Position numbers and translations under genes: made by a program
NCBI RefSeq assembly: GCF_022539315.1
Contig: NC_066326.1
Span: forward strand, 5,596,601 to 5,660,600
Source of the DNA: Serinus canaria
Lineage: Eukaryota > Chordata > Aves > Passeriformes > Fringillidae
Reading direction: 5' to 3'
Length of the DNA: 64,000 nucleotides
Part shown: positions 60,501 through 64,000 of the stretch, in pieces
How the letters are laid out: each line of letters starts with the position of its first letter
How positions within the stretch are numbered: the stretch's first letter is position 1
The notes under the pieces: model-generated
Database searches by the model: none
Told to the model about the DNA's origin: nothing
The model's input: the letters and a program-made list of their open reading frames with translations, nothing else

Positions 60501-62677
60501 GTAGTAATGTAATCTGTGGGCAAATTGCACTTTAATTCGTAATTGTGCTATGAATATGGACTTGGCTTTCAAACACACTCTGAGTTTAAACTGCAGTTTG
60601 ACTTTTATTTAGATAAATGCCTTTGAGTTCATAGTGAAATGGATATCTGCTGTAGGCTGGTATTGATTTAAAGGTCTCTTGAGTGTTTTAAAAGACAGTA
60701 GGGGCTTACAGGACAGCATATTTTAAACTGAGATGCTTGGTTAGGTTTTACACTCCTCTATAACTTCAGCTGTAGGCTCTGTTAAGAGCCAGCCTGTGTT
60801 GCTGATTTGTGGAGCATTCTTCCACAGCAGGTATTGGCAAAAAAAATCGAACATTTTGGGCAAGATGCAAGGGGCTGCCTTCAGAGCTGAAATGATGGGG
60901 AATGGTGTGATGTGAGAGCCATCAAATGATTCCCTCGTGCAAGGGAACCTTTGAGGACTTCCCATAAATGCATTACAAGAGGGCAGGTGATCAATATCTG
61001 CTTTTTAGCTTGAAAGAGGTGTTTATCACTTCCTGCAAAGTTGGTAAGCTTTGTAGTCTTTCAAGCCTTGGTATTTGCAAGGCTGCTGTGAGCCTGGATT
61101 TCTCTCTGCATTGCCACAGTGTGTTAGTGTGAGCAGGAGATATTTTCCATCAGTGCTCTCCTGGCAGCTGCCTTTTCTTTGTGTGTGCCTCAGCTCTTGG
61201 GTCATGGAGCATTGGTAGAAGTTCAGTAGGTGCCCCTGTGACTTAGATCCTCTTTGGGTTCCAGACCTGCTTTCTTTCTGTGGGCACATTTTTAAAGCAA
61301 AGAAAAAACCCAAACCAGGGAAGATTGGCCAGTTTTCTAGTCAGACTGGCTTGGTGGTTTGAATAAGCAGCTCAATGTTTGAGGGCTTATCTAAAATCAG
61401 GCCATGAATCTTTTGGGTTGTGTTCAGAGGTGCAGTAAGAGGGTGTAACCTCCTGCAGAGGAGGCAGGAGGGTTGAATTTTACCCAGGGTAATATCCGAG
61501 AGCAGGGTGTGGAGCAAAATAAAATTAAAGAAGTCCCCCTCACAATTTCCTTACAATTTACTGTGGTTGCTTTTCTGCTACCACCCATCAATTTGCCTCC
61601 TCCCTCTTTAGATTACACTCTCACAGAAACATGCCAGCACTGCATACAGCATGGTAATTAAAGCACTTGTTACTTTCTGCATCATTAGTCACTTGGTCTT
61701 AATTGATCTGGTTAGTGCCTGGCTGCAGGTTTGACCTGTCCTGTGTGGTGTGCTGAGAGTGCATATCTTGGAGGGAAGGCTCTGCTCTTGCACTGTGTGA
61801 TGCTGCAGCAGAGCATGGCAAAGCTCTTGCTTGTGGTTTCTGGAGCTGGCACTTAATTTGCATGATTCTGCCTGCTTGCTGTCCCTAGCAATTCCTGCAG
61901 TGTGTTCCTTCCTGCAGCATGTTGAGCTCTGGATGTGTTTCCAGTCAGGGGTGTCCTGTGAGGCAGATCTGCTCTCCCACCAGACTGCCTTCAGATAATG
62001 CAGCACAACCCATTTGTCATCCACTGGTGCTAGATTATGATTTAGGTTTAGATTTGGGTTGTTGGGTAGTTGGAAAGTGTTGGCTGGGGCTGTTGAGGAG
62101 CAAAGTGTGGGCTACTGTGAGGCTTGAAAGCTGTAGTCACTGATTAACAAAAACATTTAGTGATAGACTAATTATATCATCTTGTTAGAAAATGTAGAAT
62201 ATATTTTATGTTTACACATAGCAAGTGTCCATATGTGTATTTTGTGTGTAACACATAGTGGTATTAAAAAAAAAATCCTGTGTGAATATAGCTATAAAAT
62301 ATTGAGTGGAAGGTTTGTTGATTGTTTCAATTCAGACTTTAATTTGTCAGGAAACATCCTATTCATCTGTGATTAGTTTTGTGGTTGCAACTAATCAATA
62401 GTAGAATAATAAATGTAATTGTGTAAAATGAAGACAAATTAAAACCACACTAATCTAATGCAAAAGAGGAAGAAGCTTGGGGTGAGCTAGATAAGATTTT
62501 TGTCATGGAACTAAACTCATGTATTCAGCAGAAAAGTGCTGCTCTCCTGTTTAAGTTCTCTTTTAAAAAAGCCCAAAACCCAAACCTTCCCAAGTGCCAT
62601 CCAGAATAATTAAGATGACTGTTTTGCTGAGCAGGGTGACTGTATTTTGCTGATCCCACTGTCTTTTATTTTAACAG

Positions 62678-62749
62678 AAACCTGAGCTACAACAAGTTGG
62701 CAGAGATTGATCCTTCTGTCTTTGCAGAGCTGTCGAACCTGCAGGAAGT
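62678..62749 (+). CDS. LRIG1: LRIG1 exon 2 (third base of codon 56 to two bases of codon 80)
   Basis: Exactly 72 nt, the classical length of one leucine-rich repeat per exon, with phase 2 at both ends. It encodes the first repeat of the extracellular domain. The Leu/Ile/Val/Phe framework (residues 58, 63, 66, 70, 71, 74, 77) sits around Asn61. Asn57-Leu-Ser59 is a potential N-glycosylation site. NLSYNKLAEID followed by NLQEV is a hallmark of LRIG1. LRIG3 begins its first repeat with a different word (DLSHNRL), so it is excluded. The acceptor is TTTTATTTTAACAG and the donor is GT|GTAAGT. The remaining repeats, three Ig domains, the membrane segment and the cytoplasmic tail lie outside the window. 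Confidence 0.93.
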
Positions 62750-64000
62750 GTAAGTATTCCTTCAAAGGTTTTAATTGTGTTTTGCCAGGGCTGCTTGTGG
62801 GCTCTGAGGAAATTATATCTAGTTTCCTAAGACAGGACCTTCCTTTAGCTAAGTTGAATGAGCAGGTCTGACTTGGTGTGGAGGTTTTTTCTTACTGTAT
62901 CTGGGCTGCTTTTTTAAAACTAATCAATGAGCAGAACACAACATCCCAATTAAAACAGCAGAGCTGTTATTGGAAATCATTGGAGTTTGCCTCCCTGGGT
63001 GTTGTGCAATGCTTGGAGGCAGCAGTTCAGCACACCTGAACACACACACAGAGCTCCTTGCTGAAAGCATAACCCTGAAGCAAGGCACAGCAGCCTGGAT
63101 TGTGACACCTGATGCCAACCTAGCCCAAATCTCCCAGGAAACAAAGGTGTAGTGTAGTGGATTACAAAGCACTTAACTGTGCCTCCTCCTCTCTCAGACA
63201 TTTGTGCTCCTTTTGGAACCAGCACAAACTCTGTTGGAAGTCTTGCTAGAAGAGGCTAAACCAGCAGAGCTGTCTTCTGCTCTGGTGGGGAGCAGAGGAG
63301 CTGGTGAAGGTCTGAATGGCTGTGCCAGCCCCTCCTTGCTGGTAAAACAAACCTGTTTCAGGGAACTGCAGGTTTTCCAAGCTCCTGATCTCTCTGAAGG
63401 TTCAGCAGTTTCACTCAGAGAGGGGCTGCACTGTCAGCCCTTCCCAGGGATTCCTGGAGTTCTGATTTTGGGGTTTAAAAACAAAAGTGACTGAGATTGC
63501 AGGCAGTGGGCTGAGGTAATGAGCTGTGTTTGCCTGGTGAATCGCTGGCATACTTGAGGTTTGGGCTCTGTTTGAAGAGCTACTGGTGCCTCATGGGAAA
63601 CTGAAAAAACATTTCCTTTCAGAAACAATCCTGTGCTCTATCAAGCATTTTCTCTTGTCCTCTGTCTGTTTTCATTAAGTGTTGGCACTCGTGGAGGGGC
63701 CAGATCCTGTGATTCTTAAACAGGCAAAAAGTGGAATTCTCCCTGACTGATGCCTGCTGGATTGGACTGTGGAGATCCATGTAGCATCTCTCCCTTGGCT
63801 TCTCTGTTTACATGAACAGTAGGGACTTGCTGGGAATCATGAGCAAGTGAGGAATGTCTATCAGAAGTGACTGCAGTGCTCTGAAATCAGCTCTGCACGG
63901 TCTTCAGAGAGAAAGTGATGTGGCCCAGCAGAACACTGCCTGCAGGATCTGTTTTCTCAGCTTCTCTTTTCACTGTGGAAAGCCTTAAATTGCTCTGTGC
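62750..64000 (+). other. LRIG1: LRIG1 intron 2, 5' part (runs off the window)
   Basis: The intron begins with a consensus GTAAGT donor. No further 72-nt LRR exon with phase-2 borders was found before the window ends, and no repeat family was recognised in these 1.25 kb. Confidence 0.85.

Larger units (their letters stand above)
29066..62677 (+). other. LRIG1: LRIG1 intron 1 (33.6 kb)
   Basis: A phase-2 intron with donor GTGAGT at 29,066 and acceptor TTTTATTTTAACAG ending at 62,677. A plausible branch point is the A at 62,653 (CTGAT), 24 nt before the acceptor boundary. No exon of another gene was recognised on either strand. The first 2.5 kb keeps scattered CpG and probably holds regulatory DNA. 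The rest holds two CR1 fragments, one MIR-like SINE, a perfect hairpin, small tandem duplications and several homopolymers, each listed separately. Stretches between these features show only short random open frames. A long first intron is usual for this gene family. Confidence 0.9.

Noticed and set aside
62750..64000. Search for LRIG1 exon 3 before the window end
   Set aside because: No 72-nt LRR-coding segment with a matching phase-2 acceptor and donor was found. Exon 3 must lie beyond 64,000.

Overview
This window comes from a vertebrate nuclear genome, most likely a bird. It contains the 5' end of one protein-coding gene and a great deal of non-coding DNA. The bird assignment rests on two things. 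CR1 retrotransposon fragments occur in both orientations (about 17,479-17,680, 46,833-46,940 and 56,820-57,150). Ancient MIR-like amniote repeats occur at about 25,860-26,045 and 59,335-59,515. No bacterial, organellar or viral genes, rRNA, tRNA or CRISPR array were seen.

The gene is LRIG1 (leucine-rich repeats and immunoglobulin-like domains 1), on the + strand. Exon 1 lies in a strong CpG island (about 27,840-29,600). Its coding part is 28,899-29,065: a signal peptide followed by the cysteine-rich cap of the leucine-rich-repeat domain. A 33.6-kb first intron (29,066-62,677) follows. Exon 2 (62,678-62,749) is exactly 72 nt and encodes the first leucine-rich repeat. Both exon ends are phase 2, and the codons join cleanly (GT|A = Val56). 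The window ends inside intron 2, so only about 80 of the roughly 1,090 residues of the family are here.

Layout. 1-27,840 is the 5' flank with no recognisable gene; it holds simple repeats, a CR1 fragment, a cluster of short palindromes at 25,018-25,353 and a MIR-like repeat. 27,840-29,600 is the LRIG1 CpG island, with three regularly spaced CCAAT boxes, GC boxes, three short upstream reading frames and exon 1. 29,600-62,677 is the rest of intron 1. It holds a GATA-motif cluster (31,271-31,463), a perfect 21-bp hairpin (35,296-35,344), small tandem duplications, two CR1 fragments, one MIR-like SINE and many A-rich runs. 62,678-64,000 is exon 2 and the start of intron 2.

I found no new multi-gene system. 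The most notable unexplained structures are the 21-bp perfect hairpin in intron 1, the palindrome cluster at 25.0-25.35 kb, the helically phased CCAAT trio in the promoter, and the upstream reading frames in the presumed leader.
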